A stretch of 48,795 nt of DNA from Pseudoalteromonas sp. S2755 (GTDB lineage: Bacteria > Pseudomonadota > Gammaproteobacteria > Enterobacterales > Alteromonadaceae): contig NZ_PNDS01000043.1 in assembly GCF_005886535.1 (NCBI RefSeq), positions 1 through 48,795 on the forward strand, written 5' to 3'. The translations under genes were made by a program, and so were the position numbers. The notes beneath the pieces were generated by a model. The model worked only from the letters and a program-made list of their open reading frames with translations, made no database searches and had not been told where the DNA came from. Shown one piece after another: positions 26,143 through 35,012 of the stretch. The number at the start of each line of letters is the position of its first letter. Position 1 is the first letter of the stretch.

Positions 26143-26630
26143 TGAAAACCTGGCTCTTTGCCTGTCTACTTGTGCTGATTTCGCCATTTGGTCAGGCGCA
26201 CCAATTAAAGGCAGCGATCACTACTGTGTTATTTAATGAACGCAGCGGCAGTATCGAAATTATGCACAGATTCTATCTCCATGATACTGAGCACGCCGTA
26301 GAAAGCCTATTGAGTCACAATGCCGACATCTTTAACAATCCTGCTGATAGAGCAAGCTTTGCAAATTATGTCAGTAAGCGCGTTGAATTAAAAACAGGCG
26401 CAGGTAAAGTGCTGCCCTTAAACTTGGTTGGTGCGGAAATCGATGGCCAATTCTTTTGGGTGTATCAAGAAACTCCGTTGTTTTCACCAATAACTGAGCT
26501 TAAAATGCGCCATAATGCGCTGAGAGATGTGTGGTCAGAGCAGGTCAACTTGGTCAATTTTGAAGGCAAAGGAAAAGTTAGGTCACTGCACTTTGATGGT
26601 AATGATGATTGGCTAAGCGTCATGTTTTAG
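26142..26630 (+). CDS. DUF6702 family exported protein
   Basis: This is a 162-residue protein with a signal peptide ending FGQAHQ. The body (AITTVLFNERSGSIEIMHRF, HDTEHAVESLL, the WVYQETPLF stretch, and a final VRSLHFDGNDDWLSVMF) matches the DUF6702 family. That family often accompanies M1 peptidases in Alteromonadales and Bacteroidetes. Function is unknown; a periplasmic partner of the peptidase is a reasonable guess. Its ATG overlaps the peptidase stop, and a strong terminator follows. Confidence 0.72.
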   Translation: MKTWLFACLLVLISPFGQAHQLKAAITTVLFNERSGSIEIMHRFYLHDTEHAVESLLSHNADIFNNPADRASFANYVSKRVELKTGAGKVLPLNLVGAEIDGQFFWVYQETPLFSPITELKMRHNALRDVWSEQVNLVNFEGKGKVRSLHFDGNDDWLSVMF

Positions 26631-26642
26631 GTTATCCAACTC

Positions 26643-26684
26643 GATAAAGTAAAAAAGGCACTTCGGTGTCTTTTTTACTTTATC
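26643..26684 (+). terminator. Long terminator with TTCG tetraloop
   Basis: The inverted repeat GATAAAGTAAAAAAGGCAC (26643-26661), TTCG loop and GTGTCTTTTTTACTTTATC (26666-26684) gives a 19-bp stem with one mismatch. A stable tetraloop and an A/T-tract flank allow termination on both strands. Confidence 0.88.
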
Positions 26685-26743
26685 AACTCACGTTCTGCGC
26701 TAAAGTTAAATAATACTTGATTAAAGCGCGATGAGGAAAAGGA

Positions 26744-27631
26744 ATGATAGCCTCACTAAAACTGTTCTTTGTATTCATATTACTGATGTCGTATGGCACC
26801 TGTGCAAGCGATCTGGTGCGCTATAACATCTCCAAAGAGTTTATCGACCCCAAACAAGACTACTATATCGCGTTATTAAGGCTGGCTCTAAATAAAAGCC
26901 GCGATAAATACGGCGCTTACCAGCTCAGTGAAAACTCCTTCGATCATACCCCCCAAGGACGCACCTTAGAAATTTTGGAACAAGGGAAGCTTTTAGATGT
27001 TCACTGGAGCATGACATCAATCAAAAGGGAAAAAAGTTTAGCGACGGTATATGTGCCGTTATTAAAAGGGTTAATGGGGGCGCGTTTATTTCTTATCCAC
27101 AAAGATACCGAGGAAAGACTTTCCCTATTGACTTCCCCCGCCCAATTAATGAGTTTCACACTTGGCAGTGGTATCGACTGGCCCGATACTTCAATCTATG
27201 AAAAAAATGGCTTTGTTGTAGTCACTAGCGTAGCTTCTTTACTACCAAATATGTTAGAAGAAAAACGTTTTGAGCTCTTCCCTCGCGCGCTTCACGAACC
27301 TTGGACTGAATTACAAAGCATGGAGAGTGCAGTGGTAGAGTCCAAATTCGCGTTTTGTTATCCCGCCGCCATGTATTTTTTCGTCAATAAAAATAATAAT
27401 CGACTCAAGGAACGTCTCACCTATGGCCTCAATAAAGCAATAGAAGACGGCTCATTTGATAAACTGTTTTTCAATCATCCAATTACTCGTGAAGCCATTG
27501 CACGAGCTAAATTTGAAGATAGGAAAGCATTAAAACTGCAAAACCCAAACTTGAGCGGCCACACGAGAGACATACTGTTTAACCCCAAATATACTTGGCA
27601 ACCTATCCACCAGTGTATATCACCCAACTAG
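26744..27631 (+). CDS. Periplasmic solute-binding-like protein
   Basis: This is a 295-residue exported protein (signal ending YGTCAS) with the two-lobe character of SBP_bac_3-type domains. Recognisable parts are LEILEQGKLLDVHWSMTS, in the position of the ligand loop; a hinge-like KGLMGARLFLIHKD; and TYGLNKAIEDGSFDKLFF near the C-terminus, which matches the conserved xGxxxAxxDGxxxxIF end of the family. No ABC permease or kinase lies next to it, so it may act as an orphan sensor or scavenger. The ligand is unknown. AAAGGA is close to the ATG. Confidence 0.72.
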   Translation: MIASLKLFFVFILLMSYGTCASDLVRYNISKEFIDPKQDYYIALLRLALNKSRDKYGAYQLSENSFDHTPQGRTLEILEQGKLLDVHWSMTSIKREKSLATVYVPLLKGLMGARLFLIHKDTEERLSLLTSPAQLMSFTLGSGIDWPDTSIYEKNGFVVVTSVASLLPNMLEEKRFELFPRALHEPWTELQSMESAVVESKFAFCYPAAMYFFVNKNNNRLKERLTYGLNKAIEDGSFDKLFFNHPITREAIARAKFEDRKALKLQNPNLSGHTRDILFNPKYTWQPIHQCISPN

Positions 27632-27936
27632 GACTTATCCTGAGTGACAACTGTTGAAACAAGAGTTATCAGTTTTGGTTGCTTGACCTGACTCTTGGAT
27701 AAGGAACGAGCTAACTCGTTGTGTTTCATACTCACTTTAACTTCTACCCTTATCTAGCCAGAGAGTTTCAGATTGAGTGGGGTTCAAAAGCCAGCAATTC
27801 AGTCGCTCTTCAAAAGATCCTCCTTATCTAGCTCTTGGTGCGATTTTGGGTAATGGCTACCTACGTTTTGTTAACCAAAATTTTCAGTTAGAATAAATCC
27901 ATTGCCAACAAATTAAAAACAAAGAAGGGCATTATC
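27632..27936. other. Intergenic region
   Basis: About 305 bp with no acceptable gene. A small hairpin AACGAG-CTAA-CTCGTT lies near 27706-27721. The end holds the ribosome-binding site (AAGGG) of the acyltransferase. Nothing else was recognised. Confidence 0.35.
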
Positions 27937-28530
27937 TTGATCATAATTCCACCTAATATCCCGCGCTCAAACAGCCCTTTCGGTCGAAAGCTTGGAAACT
28001 TAATGCTTAAAGCGATGGGATGGAAGATAGCAGGCACCTTTCCAAGTGAAAACAAATTCGTAGCCGCCGTCGCACCGCATACGTCAAACTGGGACTTTTT
28101 TATTGGCATTGCCGTCAAGCTTGCGCTTGATGTTGAGATTCGTTTTTTAGGCAAGCACACCATTTTTATCCCGCCATTTGGCTGGCTATTACGTAAATGG
28201 GGTGGAATTCCAGTGAGGCGAGATACACCTCATGGTATGGTCACGCAGGTTCGCGATTTTTTCAATGCCAACGAAAAATTAATTTTGGGCCTAGCCCCAG
28301 AAGGAACTCGTAAATACACCTCAGAATGGAAAAAAGGTTTTATCTACATCGCACAATCCGCCAAAGTCCCCATTGTGCCTATGGCTTTAGACTACCGTAG
28401 TAAAACTTTTGTTGTTATGCCGGCTATTAGCAATACTACAGAGCTCACTCCTGATCAGTTACTTGACCAAGTCAAACAACAGTTTTCAAAACAAATGGCA
28501 AAATACCCTGAACACGTATCGGGACTATGA
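27937..28530 (+). CDS. Lysophospholipid (1-acylglycerol-3-phosphate) acyltransferase family protein
   Basis: This is a 197-residue PlsC-fold acyltransferase. The catalytic HX4D motif is HTSNWD at residues 48-53, and the substrate motif PEGTR is at 121-125, followed by WKKGFIYIAQSAKVPIVPMA. Its short form without membrane helices resembles the proteobacterial 'glycerol acyltransferase' group (COG0204). The acceptor lipid is unknown. The start is TTG at 27937, since AAGGG lies 10 nt upstream and no ATG is nearby. It is a single gene. Confidence 0.85.
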   Translation: MIIIPPNIPRSNSPFGRKLGNLMLKAMGWKIAGTFPSENKFVAAVAPHTSNWDFFIGIAVKLALDVEIRFLGKHTIFIPPFGWLLRKWGGIPVRRDTPHGMVTQVRDFFNANEKLILGLAPEGTRKYTSEWKKGFIYIAQSAKVPIVPMALDYRSKTFVVMPAISNTTELTPDQLLDQVKQQFSKQMAKYPEHVSGL

Positions 28531-28864
28531 ATAAAAGCGTCACCTAGAGCAGAAAACTTTAAATATACTAATCAACTAGATAGTGACTAACAGATAAATA
28601 ATATCACTGTTTGAAAAAATAAAGTCAATCTAATCAACCACTTTCAAAAAACACACTTTAGTTACATTAGTTTGACAACTTCACTGCATAACACACTTAA
28701 CCACACCGCATTGTAAAGATTTGTTAATGAGATTTATACATATATATCATGAAGATATTTAATTTTAATGAATCAACATGAAAACTTTTGGTAAATTAAA
28801 AGTTGATCGCAAAGCCTCAAAATGAATAGTATTTCACCACTTATTAACGTGTTCGTGGTGGATT
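28531..28864. other. AT-rich upstream region of the metalloprotease pair
   Basis: About 330 bp, strongly AT-rich, with a stretch ATACATATATATCATGAAGA near 28737 that could melt or be bent. No gene was found. It should hold the promoter for the propeptide/protease operon. GGTGGATT at its end is the ribosome-binding site of the next gene. Confidence 0.35.
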
Positions 28865-29560
28865 ATGCGATTGCTCATTGTTGCATTACTTGTTGGTTTT
28901 ATTGGAATTGCCTTTTGGAAAATGATGCCTGAAGCTCAGCCCTCACATGCAAATGTAATTCAAGTTTCAAACGAAGGTGAGTCTAAGGCCTCCCCAAAGC
29001 TTGAAACGCTCAAACAAGATCCGAAGCAAACTATTATTACAGCAGCGCCAATACAAAAAAGCAGCGACTTTTATGCGGTGAATAAGGTATCGAATAAAGC
29101 AAAAGCCGTGCTGTCAGCCGCTAAGGTTTTACCACAAGACTTAAACAATGAAGCTTATATTGAGTTTGACTTACCTACACTCAGAAAATTAGAAGGCGGT
29201 GATAACTTTGAATTGCTAATTCCGCAAACACAAGAGTCATTTGTAGCAGAGGTGACCGGCATATCCTTGGCAGAAAACGGCGATAAAAGCGTCTTTGGTA
29301 AGGTCACTGGTGCTGATGGTCGTTTCCATACAACCGTTTTGACGGTAGGCACAAACGCCGTATATGGTCAACTCACCGCGCCAAGCGGCAACTATGTATT
29401 CGAATCAAAAGACCAATTTGGCTGGATCGCAGCCAAGCGAGATTTATACCGCTCTCACAAAGAAGAAGAACTGCATCCGCATGATAGTCATGACGAAACA
29501 GAACATGACTCAGTTTCTGTGAAGGAAGATATTTTTCAACCCAAAAGTAACGTTAACTAA
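28865..29560 (+). CDS. Propeptide-like exported protein paired with metalloprotease
   Basis: This is a 231-residue protein with one N-terminal hydrophobic helix (signal or anchor) and a polar linker. A domain at about residues 95-195 contains FDLPTLRKLEGGDNFELLIP, FVAEVTGISLAENGDKSVFG, VLTVGTNAVYGQLTAPSGNY and FGWIAAKRDL. This domain resembles the N-terminal propeptide of bacterial reprolysin-like metallopeptidases. It ends in a His/Asp/Glu-rich tail (HPHDSHDETEHD) that may bind metal. The catalytic domain is the next gene, 15 bp downstream. It probably acts as a trans-acting chaperone or inhibitor. Confidence 0.6.
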   Translation: MRLLIVALLVGFIGIAFWKMMPEAQPSHANVIQVSNEGESKASPKLETLKQDPKQTIITAAPIQKSSDFYAVNKVSNKAKAVLSAAKVLPQDLNNEAYIEFDLPTLRKLEGGDNFELLIPQTQESFVAEVTGISLAENGDKSVFGKVTGADGRFHTTVLTVGTNAVYGQLTAPSGNYVFESKDQFGWIAAKRDLYRSHKEEELHPHDSHDETEHDSVSVKEDIFQPKSNVN

Positions 29561-29575
29561 AAGAAAGGAAAAACA

Positions 29576-30316
29576 ATGAATACAACAGTAAAGGCAGCAT
29601 CGCTGGCAACAGCACTCGCTCTATCTGCAAGCGCATCAGCAGTCACCGTTGATATCGGCATTCTTTATACTGATCAGTCTGCGGCTGCCACATCAAATAT
29701 TAACACTAAAATCAATCAGCTGATTGCATTTACAAACCAAGTTTACAGCCAAAATGGCATCGATCTGCAACTACGTCTTGCAGGTACGCAAAACTTAGGT
29801 AACCACAACATCACACCAACGAGTGCTTGGTTAGATTCTGTGACCAACAGCAGCTATGTAGCTAACCTTCGTAATACTTGGCGTGCAGATATGGTTGCGG
29901 TACTTGGTACAGGTGAGCGCAATGGCAACTACATCACATGTGGTCTGGCATGGGTAGGTCAAGGTAGCAACGGCAACCTATATTCAAGCATGAGCAACCG
30001 TATGTTCAGCATCACAGGTATTGATTGTGGTGCAACAACATTTGTTCATGAACTTGGCCACAACCAAGGTCTTACACACTCGCGCAAGCAGGGTGATACT
30101 AGCGGTGGTGTATACGTTGATGGCATGGGCCACGGTGTACAAGACAACTTCGCCAGTATCATGGCTTATCCACATGTATTTGGTAATGCTACACAGTACG
30201 ATTACTTCGCAAACCCAAATTGGTCACTTGGCGGTGTACCTTACGGTGTCGTTGGTCAATCATATGCTTGGAAAACAGTAGATGCGACTAAAACGAGCAT
30301 CGCAAACTTCAAGTAA
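29576..30316 (+). CDS. Secreted reprolysin-like zinc metalloprotease
   Basis: This is a 246-residue exported metzincin with a signal peptide ending SASA. The zinc site is HELGHNQGLTH (HExxHxxGxxH, His158, His162, His168, catalytic Glu159). A Met-turn follows in FASIMAYPH (Met196). Cys122 and Cys151 may pair. The protein begins with the catalytic domain (VDIGILYTDQSAAA) and lacks the propeptide usual in this group, which is supplied in trans by the gene upstream. It is co-transcribed with that gene (AAGAAAGGA ribosome-binding site) and followed by a terminator. Confidence 0.88.
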   Translation: MNTTVKAASLATALALSASASAVTVDIGILYTDQSAAATSNINTKINQLIAFTNQVYSQNGIDLQLRLAGTQNLGNHNITPTSAWLDSVTNSSYVANLRNTWRADMVAVLGTGERNGNYITCGLAWVGQGSNGNLYSSMSNRMFSITGIDCGATTFVHELGHNQGLTHSRKQGDTSGGVYVDGMGHGVQDNFASIMAYPHVFGNATQYDYFANPNWSLGGVPYGVVGQSYAWKTVDATKTSIANFK

Positions 30317-30353
30317 TCGCTATACGTTCAAGTTTCAAACTAAAACACACCCA

Positions 30354-30378
30354 AACCCGCGCGCTTAGCGGGTTTTTT
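30354..30378 (+). terminator. Rho-independent terminator of the metalloprotease operon
   Basis: AACCCGC (30354-30360) and GCGGGTT (30368-30374), with a 7-nt loop, are followed by TTTT. Confidence 0.88.
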
Positions 30379-30391
30379 GTGCTTTATATGC

Positions 30392-31012
30392 TTATTTTGC
30401 CAGCCATTGATTGATTTCTTGATACATAAAGTCGCGAATTAGAGGTTGCGCTTCTTTGTTTGGGTGTAGGTTATCGTTTTGCATTAATTCCGGTTTGTCC
30501 GCCACCTCTAACATAAAGTAGGGCATTAGGTAGCTACCGGTTTGCTCTGTCACTTGTTGGTAACTCTCGGTGAACATACTGGTATAACGAGGACCCAAGT
30601 TAGGAGGAATTTGGATTTCCATTACAGCAACGTTAGCACCTGCTTGTTGGCTAGATTGCACCAGCTGTGTAAGATTTGCCTTCAACCTTTTTATAGGAAA
30701 GCCGCGCAAGCCATCATTACCACCCAATTCGATTAATACATGAGTAGGCGAAATCGTTTTCAATTGCTGACTTATTTTTGCCACAGCATTACCTGTGGTT
30801 TGACCGCTAACGCTAACATTGATAATTTCGATCGGGTTTTGTTCTGTTTCGTATTTATTTTGTAACAATTTAACCCAACCATCATCTTGTTTCAGGCCAT
30901 AAGCGGCGCTTAAGCTATCACCAACTATCATGAGTTTTTGCTTGGCATTTGCGCTTAATGGCGCCATTACAATAACAAGTATGAACAACAACTTTAGGAA
31001 ATAGTACTTCAT
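30392..31012 (-). CDS. tesA: Multifunctional lysophospholipase/acyl-CoA thioesterase I
   Basis: This is a 206-residue SGNH/GDSL hydrolase, the same length as E. coli TesA. A signal peptide (ending SANA) sends it to the periplasm. Block I is GDSLSAAYG with nucleophile Ser33; block III is ELGGNDGLRG near residues 96-105; and the catalytic Asp/His pair is in DNLHPN near the C-terminus. It hydrolyses acyl thioesters, lysophospholipids and small esters. It is divergent from ybbA, with the two ATG codons overlapping at 31010-31013. The same tesA/ybbA/ybbP order is known in E. coli. Confidence 0.93.
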   Translation of the reverse strand: MKYYFLKLLFILVIVMAPLSANAKQKLMIVGDSLSAAYGLKQDDGWVKLLQNKYETEQNPIEIINVSVSGQTTGNAVAKISQQLKTISPTHVLIELGGNDGLRGFPIKRLKANLTQLVQSSQQAGANVAVMEIQIPPNLGPRYTSMFTESYQQVTEQTGSYLMPYFMLEVADKPELMQNDNLHPNKEAQPLIRDFMYQEINQWLAK

Positions 31013-31724
31013 GTCAGTGCTTTCTCAGTTAAATATGATCCAAGTAAAAGGCCTTACTAAACAGGTCTCTACCGTCGAAGGTAATCTCACTATCCTTAGT
31101 GATATCGATTTCACTGTCAAGTCAGGTGAGTCCGTGGCTATCGTCGGCGCTTCAGGCTCTGGTAAGTCAACCTTACTTAGTTTGCTTGCCGGCTTAGATA
31201 TCGCATCCAAAGGAGAAGTTCATTTAGATGGCGAATCATTACAAAAAATGGACGAAGAAGCTCGAGCTCAGCTGCGAGCAGAAAAAGTCGGCTTCGTATT
31301 TCAGTCATTTATGCTAGTGCAGAGCTTAACTGCGCTTGAAAATGTAATGCTTCCTGCTGAATTAGCTGGGGACAAAGGTGCAAAAAATCAAGCAACAGAG
31401 TTATTAGAAAAGGTTGGCTTGTCTCATCGTCTTACGCACTATCCCTCACAACTTTCGGGTGGCGAACAGCAACGAGTGGCCATAGCCAGAGCCTTTGTTG
31501 GCAAGCCCAAGATCTTATTCGCCGACGAACCATCGGCCAATTTAGACAGTAAAAACGGCCATCTTATCGAACGTTTACTGTTTGACCTAAACAAAGAGAA
31601 TGGCACCACTTTAGTGCTCGTTACTCATGATGAGCAACTCGCCCAACAGTGTGACCGCATTATTCATATCGAAGCTGGGAAGCTAGAAGTAATAAAACAA
31701 GGAGCGGCAGCCAATGTGGTTTAA
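31011..31724 (+). CDS. ybbA: ABC transporter ATP-binding protein YbbA
   Basis: This is a 237-residue LolD/MacB-type ATPase. Walker A GASGSGKST lies near residues 44-52, the signature LSGGEQQRVAIARA near 146-159, and Walker B ILFADEPSANLD after it. It pairs with the FtsX-like permease YbbP, whose gene overlaps its end by 11 bp. An internal ATG at 31035 would remove eight poorly conserved residues and is an alternative start. The upstream start is kept because AGGA lies before it. The complex is thought to extract or export lipids or envelope molecules, not proven. Confidence 0.93.
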   Translation: MSVLSQLNMIQVKGLTKQVSTVEGNLTILSDIDFTVKSGESVAIVGASGSGKSTLLSLLAGLDIASKGEVHLDGESLQKMDEEARAQLRAEKVGFVFQSFMLVQSLTALENVMLPAELAGDKGAKNQATELLEKVGLSHRLTHYPSQLSGGEQQRVAIARAFVGKPKILFADEPSANLDSKNGHLIERLLFDLNKENGTTLVLVTHDEQLAQQCDRIIHIEAGKLEVIKQGAAANVV

Positions 31725-34215
31725 GTTAGCACTTACTTTATTCTCTAGGGAATTTAGACGAGGCGAGCTCACCATCATTCTAGCTGCAATTGCGCTTGCA
31801 GTATTAACAGTGTTTAGCTTGTCTTCCATTACCGAGCGGATCCGTTTGAATTTAGAACAAAAATCTGCTGACTTTATTGCTGCTGATAGGCGGCTTTCAA
31901 GCAACCATGATTTCGATGACAGGGTACTAACCACAGCACGAGATTTTGGCTTAAATACCGCCAAGCAAGTTTACTTTGACTCTATGTTATTTGCCAACGA
32001 TGAGTTAATACTTGGCTCATTAAAAGCCGTAACAGAGACATACCCGCTTAGAGGTAAGCTTACTTTAAGAGACGGCTTAGAGGGCGAGAATTACCAAGTT
32101 CAAGCAGCTCCAAAGAAGGGCAATGTATGGCTTAGCGAAGGCCTCTTTTACTCACTAGGCTTAAAAGTTGGTGATAAAGTAGAAATAGGGGCAGGGCAAT
32201 TTACCGTGAGTAAGGTGCTCATTAACGAGCCTGATGCGCCTTTCTTTTCGCTGGCGGGGAACAAACGCGTCCTCATCAATTATGATGATATTCCGGTGAC
32301 TAAAGCCATTCAACCCGGTAGTCGGGTATTTTATCGCCTACTATTTTCGGGCTCAGAGCAACAATTGGGAGAGTATTACACTTGGCTCAAGCCGCAACTC
32401 AAAAGCAATCAATCTTGGCAGGGAATAAAAGACAGACAATCACCCTTAGGTGAAAACTTAGCTCGCTCCGAGAGCTTTTTACTCCTTGCTGGGCTCTTTG
32501 GGATCATGCTTGCTGCTGTGGCGATGGCGGTATCTGCAAAGCGTTATTGTGAACGTCAATATGACCCCGTCGCCATGATGAAAACACTCGGCGGTAGCCG
32601 CAAAACTATTCGCCGAATTTATCTTTTACATCTCTCTTTAGTGACCTTTTTCTCTGTTGTGGTTGGCCTCGCCATTGGTTATGGATTGCAAAATGTTGGC
32701 GCCTCTTACCTAATTAATTTTATGGATACAGCTTTGCCTGAAGCAGGGTTTAGGCCTTGGCTGCTGAGCATTGCCGTGGGTGTGGTGTGCGCCATGATGT
32801 TTTCATTAAAACCACTATTAGATTTGTTTGATATCCCACCGCTGCGCGTCCTAAGACGCAACCTTGGAGATACCATCGCGATTAGTCGAATTCATATGGC
32901 GCTCTCAGTTTTAACTATCTTTGGCTTGATGTGGTTATTTAGTCGCGACATTAAGATCACCGCGATTTTATTCGGCGCAACCTTGCTACTGATGGTCGTG
33001 TTATACGTGATCTCACGACTATTATTTTCAGCGGGTAGAAAACTGGGGTTGAGCCCAGGCTCAAGTTGGTCTCTTGCCATTGCTACACTGCAAAAGCGTG
33101 CTAATGCAAATGCGGTACAGCTTATTAGCTTTGCTCTTGCTATTAAATTGATGTTGTTTTTAGTAGTGCTAAAAAATGACATGATCTCAGATTGGCAAAT
33201 GCAAGTGCCAGAAGACGCCCCCAATGCATTTTTTATCAACATCACGGAACAAGAAATTCAGCCAATGCAAAGCAAACTCGATGAAAGTGGCATCAAACAT
33301 GAACATTTTTATCCCGTATTTTTGGGTCGTGTCAATGCATTAAATGGTGAAGAGTTTGCACGCCGAGTCTCACTGCAAGAAGGTGAAGAAAAAGACGAAG
33401 ATGCTCGTGATGGGGTAGGGCGTGAGCTCAACCTTACCTGGTTAGATGAATTGCCAGCGGGTAATGAAATAGTCGATGGCAAGTGGTTTGATGGTTCTGA
33501 TGCACTTCAAGTTTCCGTCGCTCAAGGGCTTGCTGAGCGAGTAGGGATAAAAGTGGGAGACACGCTTAGCTTCCTAATCAATAGTCAAACAATTGAAGCC
33601 AAAGTGACGAGTTTACGTAGTGTCAACTGGGGGTCGCTGAAGCCTAATTTTGTCATGATATTTAACGATAAAATCGCCGGCCAATTCCCAGTGACTTACT
33701 TTACTGCCGCGAAGATTGAAACAACCGATACTAAGGTGATTAGTCAATTCTTGAAAGCGTATCCAACAATCAGCATGATAGACATTCAAAGCCAGCTTAA
33801 ACAGGCACAGTCGATGATTTCTCAAGTCTCATTGGCGATTAGTTTTGTGCTGAGTATTGTACTTATCAGTGGCTCTTTGGTACTAATTTCTCAGGTTCAG
33901 GCGAGCCTCGCCGAACGTATGCAGGAAATCGTTATTTTACGTACCCTCGGTGCTAAAGGTCGTTTAATAAAGCTCGCCACGCTTTATGAGTTTTTATTAC
34001 TTGGCGGATTGGCAGGGCTGGTAGCTGCTGTGGTCAGCGATATTGCACTTTTTGTGATCCAAGTCCAAACGTTTGATGTGGATGGTCGCTTTCACCCTTA
34101 TATTTGGCTGTTAGGGCCAGCCACAGGCGCAGCGTTCGTTGCCGTGATTGGTTACTTTATGGTGGCGAACACCATGAAACAAAACACGCAAGGGCTACTA
34201 CGCAAACTTGCATAA
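31714..34215 (+). CDS. ybbP: FtsX-like ABC permease YbbP
   Basis: This is an 833-residue integral membrane protein of the FtsX/MacB type, close in length to E. coli YbbP. It has an N-terminal helix (GELTIILAAIALAVLTVFSL), a large periplasmic domain, and two groups of membrane helices around residues 255-440 and 700-830. Each group carries a permease signature (FGIMLAAVAMAVSAKRYCER; SLAERMQEIVILRTLGAKGR). It forms the membrane part of the YbbA-YbbP exporter. The start lies within ybbA, consistent with translational coupling. Confidence 0.93.
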   Translation: MWFKLALTLFSREFRRGELTIILAAIALAVLTVFSLSSITERIRLNLEQKSADFIAADRRLSSNHDFDDRVLTTARDFGLNTAKQVYFDSMLFANDELILGSLKAVTETYPLRGKLTLRDGLEGENYQVQAAPKKGNVWLSEGLFYSLGLKVGDKVEIGAGQFTVSKVLINEPDAPFFSLAGNKRVLINYDDIPVTKAIQPGSRVFYRLLFSGSEQQLGEYYTWLKPQLKSNQSWQGIKDRQSPLGENLARSESFLLLAGLFGIMLAAVAMAVSAKRYCERQYDPVAMMKTLGGSRKTIRRIYLLHLSLVTFFSVVVGLAIGYGLQNVGASYLINFMDTALPEAGFRPWLLSIAVGVVCAMMFSLKPLLDLFDIPPLRVLRRNLGDTIAISRIHMALSVLTIFGLMWLFSRDIKITAILFGATLLLMVVLYVISRLLFSAGRKLGLSPGSSWSLAIATLQKRANANAVQLISFALAIKLMLFLVVLKNDMISDWQMQVPEDAPNAFFINITEQEIQPMQSKLDESGIKHEHFYPVFLGRVNALNGEEFARRVSLQEGEEKDEDARDGVGRELNLTWLDELPAGNEIVDGKWFDGSDALQVSVAQGLAERVGIKVGDTLSFLINSQTIEAKVTSLRSVNWGSLKPNFVMIFNDKIAGQFPVTYFTAAKIETTDTKVISQFLKAYPTISMIDIQSQLKQAQSMISQVSLAISFVLSIVLISGSLVLISQVQASLAERMQEIVILRTLGAKGRLIKLATLYEFLLLGGLAGLVAAVVSDIALFVIQVQTFDVDGRFHPYIWLLGPATGAAFVAVIGYFMVANTMKQNTQGLLRKLA

Positions 34216-34351
34216 AGTACTCGTCAGGCTTAAAAAGTGGCCCACTGTTTTCATCGGTGAGCCACTTATCTCGCAAAAGCAAAACTCCATCGCCTTGATC
34301 TTTACAAACTTCAATTACGTACCTACCTTTAAGTAGGGCTACGCAGTACAT
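34157..34351 (-). CDS. Possible small gene overlapping the 3' end of ybbP
   Basis: The ORF is 64 codons from an ATG at 34351. The first two thirds read like real protein (MYCVALLKGRYVIEVCKDQG, then VLLLRDKWLTDEN and GPLFKPDEYFMQ), with a good balance of charged and hydrophobic residues. The remaining residues (VCVVALACFVSWCSPP) are antisense to the end of ybbP and Cys-rich, as shadows often are. The overlap is 59 bp. Against it, no good ribosome-binding site is present, and an imperfect hairpin (AAGTGGC...GCCACTT, 34234-34267) could instead be the ybbP terminator. Confidence 0.35.
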   Translation of the reverse strand: MYCVALLKGRYVIEVCKDQGDGVLLLRDKWLTDENSGPLFKPDEYFMQVCVVALACFVSWCSPP

Positions 34352-34375
34352 ATGCGAAACCAAAGGATATTAAAA

Positions 34376-34993
34376 ATGGATAGGATACCGGTTAAAGGCA
34401 TCATTTTTGACCTAGATGGCACCCTAGTGACATCTGAACTCGATTTTTCACTTATTCGGGCGCAAATAGGCTGTCCAGTGGGACAAGACTTACTCAGTTT
34501 TATCAGTGCATTACCTTCACCTTACATGCGTGAAGAAGCTATGAACATCGTCCACCAACATGAGTTGTGTGATGCACAGCACTGTGATGTTATTCCTGGA
34601 GTTAAGGAGTGTATTGCACAACTTTCGAGAATGGGAATTCCGCTAGCCGTCGTGACCCGAAACTTTGCAAAAGCGGCGCGATTGAAGCTTAAAACAGCGG
34701 GGTTGCCAATCCCATTGATTTTAACGAGGGACGATGCGCCAGCCAAACCAGACCCTGCCGCGCTGCTGCAGGTTGCTCAGACGTGGCAAGTGCCACCTTA
34801 TCAATGTGTTTATGTTGGTGATTACCTCTACGATATAGAGGCGGCACATAACGCCAATATGCCGTCATGCTTGTTTGCCCCCAATGACAAACCTCATTAC
34901 GCAGAACAAGCAGATGTCGTCATTAGTCACTTTGCAGAGTTAGTTGATGCGCTGTACACGCTAGACATGAGAAGACACCGCTACTTGGCCTAA
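34376..34993 (+). CDS. HAD-superfamily hydrolase (subfamily IA)
   Basis: This is a 205-residue HAD phosphatase. Motif I is FDLDGTLVTS (nucleophile Asp12), motif II is in LAVVTRNF, and motif III/IV in DAPAKPDPAALL and YVGDYLYDIEAAHNANM. The cap is short and helical, giving a phosphoglycolate phosphatase-like layout. The substrate is not evident. The ATG at 34376 is used because AAAGGAT is correctly spaced before it; the frame is open back to 34352. It is a single gene downstream of ybbP. Confidence 0.85.
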   Translation: MDRIPVKGIIFDLDGTLVTSELDFSLIRAQIGCPVGQDLLSFISALPSPYMREEAMNIVHQHELCDAQHCDVIPGVKECIAQLSRMGIPLAVVTRNFAKAARLKLKTAGLPIPLILTRDDAPAKPDPAALLQVAQTWQVPPYQCVYVGDYLYDIEAAHNANMPSCLFAPNDKPHYAEQADVVISHFAELVDALYTLDMRRHRYLA

Positions 34994-35012
34994 CGCGATA
35001 ATATTAAAGCTA

